47,577 nucleotides of DNA from Ruegeria lacuscaerulensis (GCF_013031245.1 NZ_WPZL01000028.1:1-47577); one strand, 5' to 3'. Shown: positions 9,603 through 18,352, counted from the stretch's first letter. Numbers and translations are program-made. Notes: generated by a model from the letters alone, not told the origin.

Positions 9603-9735
9603 CGCGGACGGCCCAAAGCGGACCTTGAAACAAGGCAATTGATGCTGCGGTGCGGCCCGTCGAAAGAGACATTCGCTGCAAGCGCGAAATTTATGCCTAG
9701 TTGAACCGACGAGGTGCGGACAAAGCCGCCGTTTG
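9603..9735. repeat. Dispersed intergenic repeat, diverged copy at 9603
   Basis: Shares CGCGGACGGCCCAA (about 9602-9615), GATGCTGCGG (about 9641-9650), ACATTCGCTGCAAGCGCGAAAT (about 9669-9690) and GTGCGGACAAAG (about 9714-9725) in the same order as the copies at 7279 and 34127. It fills most of the 318-base gap between the cyclase stop at 9435 and the peptidase remnant ending at 9754. I saw nothing else in that gap. Confidence 0.5.
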
Positions 9736-9753
9736 TTGGTTACCAAAAGACCT

Positions 9754-10499
9754 TCAACGAAGCTGCACGTGAATATGGTCGTCATGGCGAGCGGCACGGC
9801 ACCCCTGAAATCCGATGCGGTCGCTTCCAGCTCCTAAGCTCTCCACCAGATGTGGTTCAACGAATATCCTGCCTACTCGTGGATCGTTAGATAGCATTTC
9901 TAGAACAGCACGATTGCGTTCCGGCTCAAGACCGAAATCTCGCCAATGCGATTGGAGTGCATCAAAATCCCACCGAAGCGTTGGCCAAGTTGGCTGACAG
10001 TGCGTTGGACCTTGCTCGAATGCGAAATACCCGATTGGAGACCTAACTGCTCCCGGCAGGTACCCTGAGGCATCGGCATAGTAGAAACCTAAATCTGCCT
10101 TTTTTCCGTCATCGTGCGATAGGTGGGGAAGTAGCGGGAAACCATCAAAAAACGGAAAGTTTGCGTCTAGAACGAGGGTTGTTGTGCCCGGATAACGTCG
10201 TTCCATCTCTTCCGCTGTTTCCATGAGAACATCGGCGAGTTCGGGCGTCACGTAGTTGCGGTTCAACGCACAGTACATCCAGCTCTGCATTGACAGAGGT
10301 CCGCTCTCAAAACAGCCAAGAGCAACCCTTCCGAAACTCGGCGCAATCCAGACAGTAACAATTGAAAGGGTAAAATAAATCACACCAACGCTAACAGTGT
10401 CCTTCGGAATGCTAGGGCAAGTAGCCAAGCAATGCCGCCCACCTGAGTAAGCAAAGTGAGAATGACGATGAGGGCAAAGTGCAAAAGGTAACGAAACAT
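9754..10499 (-). pseudogene. Frameshifted LAS-type zinc peptidase-like membrane protein
   Basis: Read leftward from ATG at 10499, the first frame gives MFRYLLHFALIVILTLLTQV..., a clear membrane helix, and stops at about 10381 after ...RRTLLALV. The adjacent frame continues without a gap as IYFTLSIVTVWIAP and runs to 9754, so one base appears lost near 10381-10390. The second part carries a zinc site of the LAS (M15/M74) type: SHDDGKKADL, which has the H-x(2)-G-x(3)-D spacing, and a C-terminal DDHIHVQL giving the third ligand. Enzymes of this kind cut peptidoglycan peptides. An in-frame Met at 10428 could allow a 224-aa product lacking the first helix. A sequencing error is the main alternative to a real mutation. 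The enzymatic role is inferred from motifs. Confidence 0.6.
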
Positions 10500-10650
10500 G
10501 GCTGATTGGTGGTCGAATCTGAGATGGAAATCAACTTTGTTCAGTTAACAATTTGGGCTCCTTGTTGTTATTAGCCGCGCGACGCGTGGACGACCGCTTT
10601 GTGATGTCGACTAAGCCATTCAGGCGGCTGATAGCTTTAGATAATTTGGC

Positions 10651-11460
10651 TTACACCGCTGTTTCGCTCACAGTAAACACAGAACGAAAAGCTTCTAGAG
10701 AACTCTCTGGATCATTGGCCGCAAATGCCTCCATACCCACCGGACCATTGTATCCCATTTCCAGTAGTGCTCGTGCAATCGAGGCATAGTTGATTTCTCC
10801 GGTTCCCGGCTCACAACGTCCTGGATTATCCGCAATTTGCACTTCACCGATCCATGGAAGGCACTTCTGGCACCAACGGGTCAAGTCCCCTTCACCTATC
10901 TGGGTGTGATAGAGATCGAGATTGATACGCAACTGCGGTCGGTCAACCGCAGACACCAGCGCGAGTACATCAGACGTTTTGCCAAAAGGGCAGCCCGGAT
11001 GGTCTAAAAGGTTAAGGTTTTCAAGTGTAAAGATCACACACTCAGCCTCAGCAAGATCGCAAATACGATTCAACGTGTCATGTGCCTTCAGCCACAGAGG
11101 CCCCTCCACGACGTCATGTTGCCAAATGGGGATGCCACCATCCCCCAGACCGGTACCATGCAAATTTAGTCGATCCACGCCTAACCTTTTTCCAACTTCG
11201 ATGCATTCGCGAGCGGACGTGAGCAACATTTCTGCGCCTTCATCATCCGCCAGACGCCCTTCAAGGTAGCCATTCATTATTGTAAAATTCGCACCCGTCG
11301 CCTCGAGCTCGTCGATATCCCAGTCGGGCCAATTCCAAAGGCCGACGCCAAATCCCATCTCCTTAAGCCGTAAGGCGCGCCAGGCAATAGGCTTGTCTTG
11401 CCACAGCATTTCTGCGCAGGCAGACAGTTGAAAGGGTTGCGGTTTCACGTCAATCACCAT
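10651..11460 (-). CDS. TIM-barrel sugar isomerase/epimerase-like protein (AP endonuclease 2 fold)
   Basis: The protein has the xylose-isomerase-like TIM-barrel pattern: LSACAEMLW at the N-terminus, RLNLHGTG, VIFTLENLNLLDHPG (Glu ligand region), LRINLDLYHTQIGEGD and VQIADNPGRCEPGTGEINY with metal-binding His, Asp and Glu. This resembles hydroxypyruvate isomerase and related ketose epimerases. I placed the start at 11460 (MVIDVKPQPF), about 269 aa; sequence further upstream in frame does not look coding. It is 191 bases downstream of the phosphatase gene on the same strand and is probably the last gene of the ABC-transporter unit, acting on the sugar or polyol left after dephosphorylation. The exact substrate cannot be read from sequence. 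Confidence 0.8.
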   Translation of the reverse strand: MVIDVKPQPFQLSACAEMLWQDKPIAWRALRLKEMGFGVGLWNWPDWDIDELEATGANFTIMNGYLEGRLADDEGAEMLLTSARECIEVGKRLGVDRLNLHGTGLGDGGIPIWQHDVVEGPLWLKAHDTLNRICDLAEAECVIFTLENLNLLDHPGCPFGKTSDVLALVSAVDRPQLRINLDLYHTQIGEGDLTRWCQKCLPWIGEVQIADNPGRCEPGTGEINYASIARALLEMGYNGPVGMEAFAANDPESSLEAFRSVFTVSETAV

Positions 11461-11651
11461 CACGCATCTCGCTTCATAATTCACTTTGCTCCCATCACGG
11501 CCAAATCTTACCTGAATCAGCCGTCGGGCGTTGGTCGTAAGGGAACTGTACCCCACGACTTCCAATTGCGCGTTGCGACCCGCAGTGCCATTAGGCGAAT
11601 ATGGGAGTAACCTGACATTGCGCAACGCAACGCGCGGGAGGAAGTCGGCTG

Positions 11652-12452
11652 CTATTCAGCAGAGCTATTCGGGGTCAAAGACTTGAAGAAACTGCCGAGA
11701 TGCGCGTTTGATGCGTAAATGACACTTCCCATTTCGAGAAACTGTCTTGGCTCATCGCATTCGACTACACCGCCAGCTTCGCGAACCAAGAGGACGCCAG
11801 CCATCGCGTCCCACGAGTTTATGTGAGCTTCGTAGTAGCAATCGGAAATTCCCATTGCGACATTCACGAGACCCAGTGCGGCGGACCCGTGGCGCCTGTA
11901 TTCCGCACCCGAATTAATTAGGGTGCGCAACGCGGAAAGATAGTCTTCAAAGTCCGTTCTCTGGGACCGCCCCACGATGAACAAGGAGTTGGACAATTCA
12001 GCTACGTCGGACACGCGCGTTGTCTGCCCGTTCACTCTGGCGCCGCCACCGAGTTCCGCATCAGCAAGGATGTCCAGATCTGGGGCGGCAATAGCTGCGC
12101 AAACCGGGTTACCGGCAATGCAGTAGGCAATGGACACTCCCCAATCCGGTAAAAGCCGGATAAAGTTGGTCGTTCCGTCGATCGGGTCGATCACCCAGGC
12201 GCGTTCTGCCAGGCTGTCGCCGCCCCTTTCCTCGCCCAGAACCACGTCTTCGGGGAATGCCTTGCCGATTTCGCTTCTGATGAAATCTTCAACGGCCATG
12301 TCAGCCTCGGTCACGAAATCCTGTTCACCCTTGTTGCTCACCGAAAGATTGTCTCCGCGCGACGCGCGGATGCGAACGGCCAGGTCACCCGCTTCCTGCG
12401 CGAGCTTTATGGCAAAATTTGCGCGGGAATGAATGTCAATCTTACTGTTCAT
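11652..12452 (-). CDS. Inositol-monophosphatase-family sugar/polyol phosphatase
   Basis: Mg-dependent phosphatase of the IMPase superfamily, 266 aa. The metal site is complete: GEE (73-75), DPIDGTTNF (89-97) and WDAMAGVLLVREAGG near 214. Members hydrolyse inositol monophosphate, sugar phosphates or 3'-phosphoadenylates. A ribosome-binding site (GGAGC) lies within the end of the upstream permease gene, and only three bases separate the two genes, so this enzyme is co-expressed with the ABC transporter. That context suggests it dephosphorylates the imported compound in the cytoplasm. A housekeeping SuhB role is less likely because of the operon position. Confidence 0.88.
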   Translation of the reverse strand: MNSKIDIHSRANFAIKLAQEAGDLAVRIRASRGDNLSVSNKGEQDFVTEADMAVEDFIRSEIGKAFPEDVVLGEERGGDSLAERAWVIDPIDGTTNFIRLLPDWGVSIAYCIAGNPVCAAIAAPDLDILADAELGGGARVNGQTTRVSDVAELSNSLFIVGRSQRTDFEDYLSALRTLINSGAEYRRHGSAALGLVNVAMGISDCYYEAHINSWDAMAGVLLVREAGGVVECDEPRQFLEMGSVIYASNAHLGSFFKSLTPNSSAE

Positions 12453-12455
12453 TTC

Positions 12456-13310
12456 TTATGCTCCGACTTTGGACAAAACGTCTGCCTTCAGGAAACGCTC
12501 GATAATAAACATAAAGAGGATCGAAGGAACGAGCAGAATGAGCGAGGAGATCGACGCAATCTGATAGTTGCCTTCCATGCTCGACGTAAACAGCAACATC
12601 GGGACTGTTACAACATCAGGTGCGCCGACAAAGAAGGTACCGGTGAATTCGTCCAACGAGATCAGGAAGACGAAAATCGCGCTTGCCAGTACTCCGGGCA
12701 ATGCCAGTGGAAGCGTGACATCTACGAAGGCCCGCATTTTGGATGCCCCCATGCTGCGAGCGGCAATCTCCAGTTCAGGATCGACCGCAGAGAATGCCGC
12801 CGTCGCAATCCAGACCGCGAACACGAGCCCCTGCAACGCATGCACCAGAACAACGCCCGGAATAGTTCCTGTCAGACCAAAGCCATAGAAGATACGGGCG
12901 ATGTTCATATGTACGGCAACTGCGGGAAAGGCCTGGGGCAGCAAGAATATCAACAACAGCAGATAGCGCCAGGGCAGTCGGCCACGCGCAAGCGAGTACC
13001 CCGCCGGAATTGCCACGATGAGGCTGACAATCACAGTCAAAACGGCAATCGCAACACTCGTCATCAAGGACTCGGTTGCATTCCCCTCTTCCCGGAAAAC
13101 GCGCTCCCAGAAACTGAATCCATACTCCAGCGGTAACTTGTGGGGATAGTACCAAACCTCAGCAACGGCCCAGAGCAGCATGTTCGCAATCGGGCCAAAG
13201 ATGGCAAAAGCAAGCAGCGCCAGAATTCCATACCGAACAAAGTTTGAAACCCAGGTGGTTACAATATGCGTGTTGCGCAACTTCATTTCATTTGCATTGC
13301 CGAACGTCAT
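12456..13310 (-). CDS. ABC transporter permease (PotC/Fe3+-type)
   Basis: Inner-membrane permease of 284 aa with about six hydrophobic segments and an EAA-type loop (LEIAARSMGASKMRAFVDVTLPLALPG). The start at 13310 overlaps the stop of the preceding permease as ATGA, which argues against the longer upstream reading. It pairs with the permease at 13307-14161, the binding protein at 14237 and the ATPase at 15446. The family covers polyamine, iron, sulfate and sugar-phosphate (AfuB-like) importers, so the substrate has to come from context. Confidence 0.88.
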   Translation of the reverse strand: MTFGNANEMKLRNTHIVTTWVSNFVRYGILALLAFAIFGPIANMLLWAVAEVWYYPHKLPLEYGFSFWERVFREEGNATESLMTSVAIAVLTVIVSLIVAIPAGYSLARGRLPWRYLLLLIFLLPQAFPAVAVHMNIARIFYGFGLTGTIPGVVLVHALQGLVFAVWIATAAFSAVDPELEIAARSMGASKMRAFVDVTLPLALPGVLASAIFVFLISLDEFTGTFFVGAPDVVTVPMLLFTSSMEGNYQIASISSLILLVPSILFMFIIERFLKADVLSKVGA

Positions 13311-14161
13311 TTCGGTGCGCCTCCTTCTTTCAACCCTTGTCGCAGATAGAACCACGCAACTATCCCCGTGATCAGGTACGAGATTATGCCCAGTGCATTT
13401 GCGACACCGTAGTCACCATAGGAGTTAATTCGCCAAGCCATATCGACCGTTAGCATTGTGGGTGTTTGTGCGTTGATCATCATTGGTACCGACAGCACGG
13501 ACATGATCGTCACATAGCTGAGGATCAGCCCGACCATCAGTGTGGTGCCGACCTGTGGAACGACGATCTGAATTAGAATTCTGAGTTTGCTTGCGCCAAG
13601 GTTTCTTGCAGCCTCGATCGTTGTGCGATCCAGCGCTGCCATGGCACCCGCAACCAGCAGAACAACGAAAGGCGTTTGCTTCCAGACAAAAGTGATAACG
13701 ATTCCGCGCCAGTCGAGGAAACTCACTGCCTGAAGCGGCTCCATCACGCCCGCTTCGATCAGGATGTTGTTCATCATACCGTTCTTAGCCAGGAAAGTGC
13801 GCATAAGCTGTGCTGACACGATGAACGGAATGAACAGAGGCCACCTGTAAAGCCACTTGAGAACTGCGACCGCCAAAACGCTCTCTCCAAGCGTCAGGTA
13901 GCCGGCAATGCAAACTGACAGAACTGCAATTATCGCCGTTGCAAGAAATACAATAACAACAGTGAAGACGATATCACGAGAATAGAAATCTATAGCTTTC
14001 GCGAAATTCTCAAAACTGAACTGCCCTGTCTCGAAAAAGGCAGACGCTACTGAAAAACCAAGCGGATAAATGAATAGCACACCAATAATCGCCAAACTTG
14101 GAAGGATCAGCAAAATTGATGCAAATCTGTTCGGCCCATTGGACAGCTGTGCACTCGACAT
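13307..14161 (-). CDS. ABC transporter permease (PotB/Fe3+-type)
   Basis: First permease of the transporter, 284 aa, with six hydrophobic segments beginning FASILLILPSLAIIGVLFIYPLG and an EAA-type loop (IEAARNLGASKLRILIQIVV). The start at 14161 follows a purine-rich AAAGAAAGAAAC stretch. A 9-bp hairpin lies between this gene and the upstream binding-protein gene. Its stop overlaps the next permease start (ATGA), so the two membrane subunits are made together. Confidence 0.88.
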   Translation of the reverse strand: MSSAQLSNGPNRFASILLILPSLAIIGVLFIYPLGFSVASAFFETGQFSFENFAKAIDFYSRDIVFTVVIVFLATAIIAVLSVCIAGYLTLGESVLAVAVLKWLYRWPLFIPFIVSAQLMRTFLAKNGMMNNILIEAGVMEPLQAVSFLDWRGIVITFVWKQTPFVVLLVAGAMAALDRTTIEAARNLGASKLRILIQIVVPQVGTTLMVGLILSYVTIMSVLSVPMMINAQTPTMLTVDMAWRINSYGDYGVANALGIISYLITGIVAWFYLRQGLKEGGAPK

Positions 14162-14191
14162 GGTGTTTCTTTCTTTTGTGTAAGCTCAGAT

Positions 14192-14216
14192 AGGGCGGCG
14201 ATCGCCTCACCGCCCT
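14192..14216 (-). promoter_or_regulatory. Hairpin after the binding-protein gene (mRNA 3'-end or processing element)
   Basis: On the minus strand AGGGCGGTG pairs with CGCCGCCCT over nine positions (one G-U) with a seven-base loop. In plus coordinates the arms are 14192-14200 and 14208-14216. It lies 20 bases after the binding-protein stop and has no T-tract. It likely protects the 3' end of the binding-protein message, as in other ABC operons. Confidence 0.5.
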
Positions 14217-14236
14217 GGAACGAACGAGTGTGCCGC

Positions 14237-15385
14237 TTAGTTCGACACTTGCTGCTCGTAGGCTTCTTTGATGTCCGTGAAATACGGTGCGATCGGGAAG
14301 GGTTTTCCGTTTGCAGCCAGCTCATCAGGCGTCACGTCCGAGAACAGCTTTTCCCATACGGCCGGATCCAGAGAATCCTTCACATGCTTTGCATCAATTC
14401 CGGGATACCAGTTGAACCGGTTAACAATGCCTTCGGCCTGAACCGCAGGACTCGTGGCCAATTCGATGAACTTTTGAGCCAGATCAGCATCCTGGGCTTT
14501 TTCCGGGACAGCATAGTAGTAGGGCTGGCCGGGCATACCGGGCGATAGCAGCTGCAGCTTGAGGCTGGGCGGAATCCGTCCATCAGCTTGCCAAGTATAG
14601 AACATGTCGACCCACACGGGGCCCATCACGATTTCTCCCCGGTTTAACATGTCCAACGTACCCGCGTTGCCGGGCGTAAATGTGATGTTCTCGTTGAACG
14701 ACTTGAGATCACCCAGCGCACCGCTCCAGCTGGAGGCCACGCCCTGGTCATAAGGCCCGCTCTGGAGCACGGCCGGATCACCGCCATAGGCATAGACCCA
14801 TCCCACGACGAACGCCAAGCCCGACATGCCGTTCTTGATACCGTTATATCCGAACAGGCCGGGGTGCTTTTCGGTCCAGCTCTTCAACTCGTCATAAGAA
14901 CTCGGTGGGTCCTGAATGAGGTCGGAATTATACGCAAGTGCGGTTTGGCTGTGGAACATCGGCATGACGTAGCCGCTAACGTCCACGCCAAGTGCGCTAT
15001 CCGCCGTATCTCGGGTGACCATCTTGCCGGTTTCGATGTTGTCACGATAGCTAGCAAGGAGACCGTCCTCGACCATTTCGGCCACTTTCAATTGGTTGCC
15101 GACGACGACGTCGATGTCCCATTCCTCATCACCTGCAGCGCGCTGCGCTTCAAGCTTTTCAAGAATTTTTTGGGAACCCGCGTCACCAGGGCCGGTGCCA
15201 ATCACTTTAACCTTCACTCCCGGGTTCTGTTCTTCAAAAAGTGGCCCAAGATAATCGGTGACATATTCCACCATGTTTTCGGATCCGCCAGAGGCAACAT
15301 TCAGCACCCTGTCTTCGGCCTGGACCGCGGTCCCAGCGAAAGCTAACGCTGTAAGCGCAGCCACATTTATCGTAAATTTATGCAT
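14237..15385 (-). CDS. ABC transporter periplasmic substrate-binding protein
   Basis: Exported protein with signal peptide MHKFTINVAALTALAFAGTAVQA and a mature start at about EDRVLNVAS. It belongs to the extracellular solute-binding family 1 group, with GGSENMVEYVTDYL and IDVVVGNQ near the ligand cleft and NRGEIVMGPVWVDM in the second lobe. Two adjacent ATG codons follow GGGAGG. The second (15385) has the better spacing, so I chose it; 15388 is possible. The length, 382 aa, is normal. It sits between the ATPase and permease genes of a four-gene transporter. Relatives bind sugars, sugar phosphates, polyamines or iron; neighbours that handle phosphate favour a phosphorylated ligand. Confidence 0.86.
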   Translation of the reverse strand: MHKFTINVAALTALAFAGTAVQAEDRVLNVASGGSENMVEYVTDYLGPLFEEQNPGVKVKVIGTGPGDAGSQKILEKLEAQRAAGDEEWDIDVVVGNQLKVAEMVEDGLLASYRDNIETGKMVTRDTADSALGVDVSGYVMPMFHSQTALAYNSDLIQDPPSSYDELKSWTEKHPGLFGYNGIKNGMSGLAFVVGWVYAYGGDPAVLQSGPYDQGVASSWSGALGDLKSFNENITFTPGNAGTLDMLNRGEIVMGPVWVDMFYTWQADGRIPPSLKLQLLSPGMPGQPYYYAVPEKAQDADLAQKFIELATSPAVQAEGIVNRFNWYPGIDAKHVKDSLDPAVWEKLFSDVTPDELAANGKPFPIAPYFTDIKEAYEQQVSN

Positions 15386-15445
15386 CATTATCCTCCCTGG
15401 ATTGGATTGATTGATTAGATCGTAGTTGCCCTATTTCGGGTTATG

Positions 15446-16537
15446 TTATTCCTCTTCAAATACATGGATGGCGTTGGGTTTCAGGCAGATCGACACTTGG
15501 TCGCCCTCCGAAAAGGTCTTCAGCTCATCAACGATCAACATGTCTTCGCCGGTCTGAACCGCGTAGCGGCGGACACCTCCCGGATAGCTCGCCTGCCGAA
15601 TGGTTCCGTTTATTCGATAAAAGCCGTCCGTCTGCTCATTCTGGGGCACCAGCGTCGCTTCCTCGGATCTGAAGCGGATCGAAACATCGGCGTTGCCGCT
15701 GGCATTCCAATGGACCCCACCATCGCCAAGCTCCTTGCTTTTCGGCAATCGGCACTCTTCAGCATCAGATTGCAGTGTGACCGCCTCACCGTTGGCGCCA
15801 CCCCTGGTACGGAATTGGTTTTCCGCGCCCATGAACGCGGCCACAAATGAGTTCGCCGGACGCTCGTACACTTCTTCCGGCGCACCGACCTGGGCGACGT
15901 GACCTTTGTCCAGAATGACAATCCTGTCCGCCATAACCATCGCTTCTTCGCGATCGTGGGTCACATGGATGGCGGTGATTCCCAGCCTTTGCTGAAGCAT
16001 CCGAATTTCGTGCCTCATTGACAGACGTATGCGCGCGTCGAGGTTGGACAGCGGTTCATCCAGCAAAAGAACCGGTGGGTCGATTGCCAAGGCGCGCCCC
16101 AATGCCACGCGCTGTCGCTGACCGCCGGACAATTGCGGCGTTTTTCGATCGACGAACTCAGTCAAGCCCAGCATCGCGGCCAGTTCGTCAACTTTCTGAT
16201 TGACGTCCTTTGCCGACTTGCCACGCAGCTTCAAACCGTAACCGATATTCTGGCGAACGGTCATGTGAGGCCAAAGAGCATACGACTGGAAAACCATGGC
16301 CATGTTTCGCTTTTCGGGCGGTCTGGTCGTGATGTCCGTCCCGTCCAGAAAAATTTTGCCGCCACTGGGCATGAAAAGACCAGATACGCTTCTCAGCAGT
16401 GTGGTTTTGCCGCAGCCCGAAGATCCCAACAAGGCGACAAACTCACCGGCCGCAATATCCAAGTTGATACCGTGCAAAACCTGAACACTGCCGTATGAGG
16501 CCTGCAGATTCTCGATATTGATTCTTGCTCCCAACAC
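15446..16537 (-). CDS. ABC transporter ATP-binding protein (PotA/FbpC/UgpC-type)
   Basis: ATPase of the four-gene importer. Motifs are intact: Walker A GSSGCGKTT, Q-loop MVFQSYALWPHM, signature LSGGQRQR, Walker B VLLLDEPLSNLD and switch His IHVTHDREEAM, followed by a C-terminal regulatory domain (to FEEE). An in-frame ATG at 16600 would place the coding region inside the tandem operator-like repeats. I therefore prefer GTG at 16537 (363 aa), preceded by GAAGGGAGC, which gives a usual family length and leaves the regulatory gap free. TTG at 16534 is also possible. It is the first gene of the leftward unit, divergent from lacI. Confidence 0.87.
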   Translation of the reverse strand: MLGARINIENLQASYGSVQVLHGINLDIAAGEFVALLGSSGCGKTTLLRSVSGLFMPSGGKIFLDGTDITTRPPEKRNMAMVFQSYALWPHMTVRQNIGYGLKLRGKSAKDVNQKVDELAAMLGLTEFVDRKTPQLSGGQRQRVALGRALAIDPPVLLLDEPLSNLDARIRLSMRHEIRMLQQRLGITAIHVTHDREEAMVMADRIVILDKGHVAQVGAPEEVYERPANSFVAAFMGAENQFRTRGGANGEAVTLQSDAEECRLPKSKELGDGGVHWNASGNADVSIRFRSEEATLVPQNEQTDGFYRINGTIRQASYPGGVRRYAVQTGEDMLIVDELKTFSEGDQVSICLKPNAIHVFEEE

Positions 16538-16583
16538 TGGCGCGTTGCTCCCTTCAATTATCAACGCAGATTGGGAAAACCCA

Positions 16584-16644
16584 TCTGCAATCGAGTACAT
16601 ATCACTCTGCAATCGAGTACATATTGTGTGGACACGATTGCAGA
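16584..16644. promoter_or_regulatory. Tandem and inverted operator-like sites in the divergent lacI/ABC gap
   Basis: The 19-base string TCTGCAATCGAGTACATAT occurs twice, at 16584-16602 and 16606-16624, offset by 22 bases or two helical turns. Its first ten bases (TCTGCAATCG) recur inverted as CGATTGCAGA at 16635-16644, so the second copy and the inverted copy form a dyad centred near 16625. The sites lie between the two divergent genes, as expected for operators of the adjacent LacI-family regulator. Binding is inferred; typical LacI sites are shorter palindromes with a central CG. Confidence 0.6.
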
Positions 16645-16712
16645 AGTGATTTAAAAGTGCAACTAATAATTGCCACAAGCGCCAGAGTCTTGCAGAGGAG
16701 CGCGTCTAAACA

Positions 16713-17702
16713 ATGCAAAAAAGACCTACCGCAGCAGATGTGGCCAAACTTGCCGGTGTATCCCGTGCGACTGTTTCTCGTGCGTTTTCTCCTTCTGAAT
16801 ATGTGGCAGAAGAGACACGAGCCAAAATCAAGGAAGCCGCCGAGGCATTGGGCTTCAAAAGGAACGCGCTTGCGCGTGCTCTGATTACTCAGGAAACAGA
16901 TCTGGTTGCAGTCGTATCCGGCAAAATGACCAGCATGTACGACGCGCATCTGTTCAACGCGCTGACACACAAACTCCAGGAAAACCAAAAGTGGGGTTTG
17001 TTGGTGCACGCCGACGAACAGGACGTAGGAGTACTCCTCGGCGAAGCCCTGTCCTACCCAGTTCAGGCCGTCATCCTCAGGAGCGGGAACGTCGAAGGCG
17101 GCACGATCGAGCAATGCAAGAGCCTGGGTGTGCCCTTGATTGTCATCGGTATGGCTGATGTTGATATCGCCGCAGATTTCGTCTGCATCGACAACCAACT
17201 CGGCGCCAGAATGGCCGTAGAGCGGTTGATGAAAATAGGCAAGCGTCGCATCGCCTATATCGGTGGGGACAAGAGGCTCTACTCGGAAATTGCGAGACAG
17301 GAAGGCTTCAGGAAAGCCATGAATGAATTCCAACTGGACATTCTGGACGTGCAGTTCGGCGATTTCACCTTCGAAAGCGGCTTTGAAGTTGGCAGCAAAA
17401 TGCTCGCGTCACCCAACCGACCGGACGGCGTGTTTTGCGCCAATGACGCAATGGCGGTTGGATTGCTGGCCGCCGCCCAGCAGATAACCGGCCTCTCGAT
17501 CCCGGATGATCTTGCGATCATAGGGTTCGATGACATCCCAATGGCTTCCTGGCCCTGTTTTCAGGTCACGACAATTCGCAACCCGGTCATGCCAACCGCC
17601 GAAGAAGTCGTTCGACTGCTGGCATTGAGGCAATCCACCCCCGAAGCTCCAAGTCAAGTGGTGCAGATAAATCCGGAATTAGTCTTGAGAAATTCGGCAT
17701 AA
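16713..17702 (+). CDS. LacI-family transcriptional regulator
   Basis: DNA-binding repressor of 329 aa. The N-terminal helix-turn-helix is canonical (TAADVAKLAGVSRATVSRAF, residues 6-25) with a hinge helix near NALARALI. It is followed by a periplasmic-binding-like ligand domain with PDGVFCANDAMAVGLL and DLAIIGFDDIPMASWP. The start follows AGAGGAG at good spacing. It is transcribed away from the ABC operon and towards the phosphodiesterase gene 21 bases downstream. It probably senses a sugar or polyol and controls both directions through the repeats at 16584-16644. Confidence 0.9.
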   Translation: MQKRPTAADVAKLAGVSRATVSRAFSPSEYVAEETRAKIKEAAEALGFKRNALARALITQETDLVAVVSGKMTSMYDAHLFNALTHKLQENQKWGLLVHADEQDVGVLLGEALSYPVQAVILRSGNVEGGTIEQCKSLGVPLIVIGMADVDIAADFVCIDNQLGARMAVERLMKIGKRRIAYIGGDKRLYSEIARQEGFRKAMNEFQLDILDVQFGDFTFESGFEVGSKMLASPNRPDGVFCANDAMAVGLLAAAQQITGLSIPDDLAIIGFDDIPMASWPCFQVTTIRNPVMPTAEEVVRLLALRQSTPEAPSQVVQINPELVLRNSA

Positions 17703-17723
17703 TTTTAGATTTGGAGAAATTGG

Positions 17724-18251
17724 ATGCATTCAATTTGGCTTATGCCTGATTCAGAAACACGAAAGAAATTGCGGTCGCTGAATGAGAACATTGCTGGCGC
17801 TTTGAACAGTCCATTGTTCGAACCGCATATCACACTGATCGGCGACATTCCCGGAGACGTGGAGCAAACACGTGCCGTTTGCTCCGAGTTGTTCGGTGAC
17901 TTTGATGCTGGCCCTGCCAAGTTTGCGGAGGTAAGTCTGACGGACGCATACTTTATGTTTTTTTTCGCTAATGTCTCAGTATCCGCTGATCTGTGGGCGA
18001 AACGCAAAAAACTGGCCAACGCTTTGGGTGTTGAGGTTGCGGCATGGCAACCTCACTTCAGCCTAGCCTACGGCTCGGGCATGCTAGAACAACGAAAAAG
18101 CCTGTCGTCAACAGTAGAAGAAACTCTCGGGGGTCAGGGATTCAATATTTCATCCATACAGGTAGTGACAGCGTCGAAACAGGAAGAATTGCGGCACTGG
18201 AGATCCCTATCGCAACTTGACCTCAGAAACAAAAGGTTCACGTCGACTTAG
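17724..18251 (+). CDS. 2H phosphoesterase, cyclic phosphodiesterase-like
   Basis: Small cytoplasmic enzyme (175 aa) of the 2H superfamily. The two catalytic motifs are present as H35-x-T37 (FEPHITL) and H111-x-S113 (QPHFSL). The layout resembles the plant/yeast cyclic phosphodiesterase group that opens ADP-ribose 1'',2''-cyclic phosphate and related cyclic phosphates, rather than RNA ligase-like members. A GGAG ribosome-binding site precedes the start, 21 bases after lacI, so the two genes are co-transcribed. In context it could open a cyclic phosphate of the imported compound before the IMPase-family enzyme removes it. The substrate is not known. Confidence 0.78.
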   Translation: MHSIWLMPDSETRKKLRSLNENIAGALNSPLFEPHITLIGDIPGDVEQTRAVCSELFGDFDAGPAKFAEVSLTDAYFMFFFANVSVSADLWAKRKKLANALGVEVAAWQPHFSLAYGSGMLEQRKSLSSTVEETLGGQGFNISSIQVVTASKQEELRHWRSLSQLDLRNKRFTST

Positions 18252-18352
18252 GTTCCTCGGTGCAACTACGCAGACCACATGAGACCGTTTCCGCAAAAGA
18301 CCTTGGTCAGATTTGGCAACATGACGACCTGTGTTTACGAAAAAGGTAGCAG

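Noticed and set aside
12429..13136. Long open frame on the plus strand opposite the ABC permease
   Set aside because: It is rich in charged and polar residues with no family features, and lies opposite a clear permease with six membrane segments and an EAA loop.
16538..16678. Longer N-terminus of the ABC ATPase starting at 16678 or at ATG 16600
   Set aside because: The added residues have no family similarity and the coding region would run through the tandem operator-like repeats; a start at 16537 gives the usual family length.
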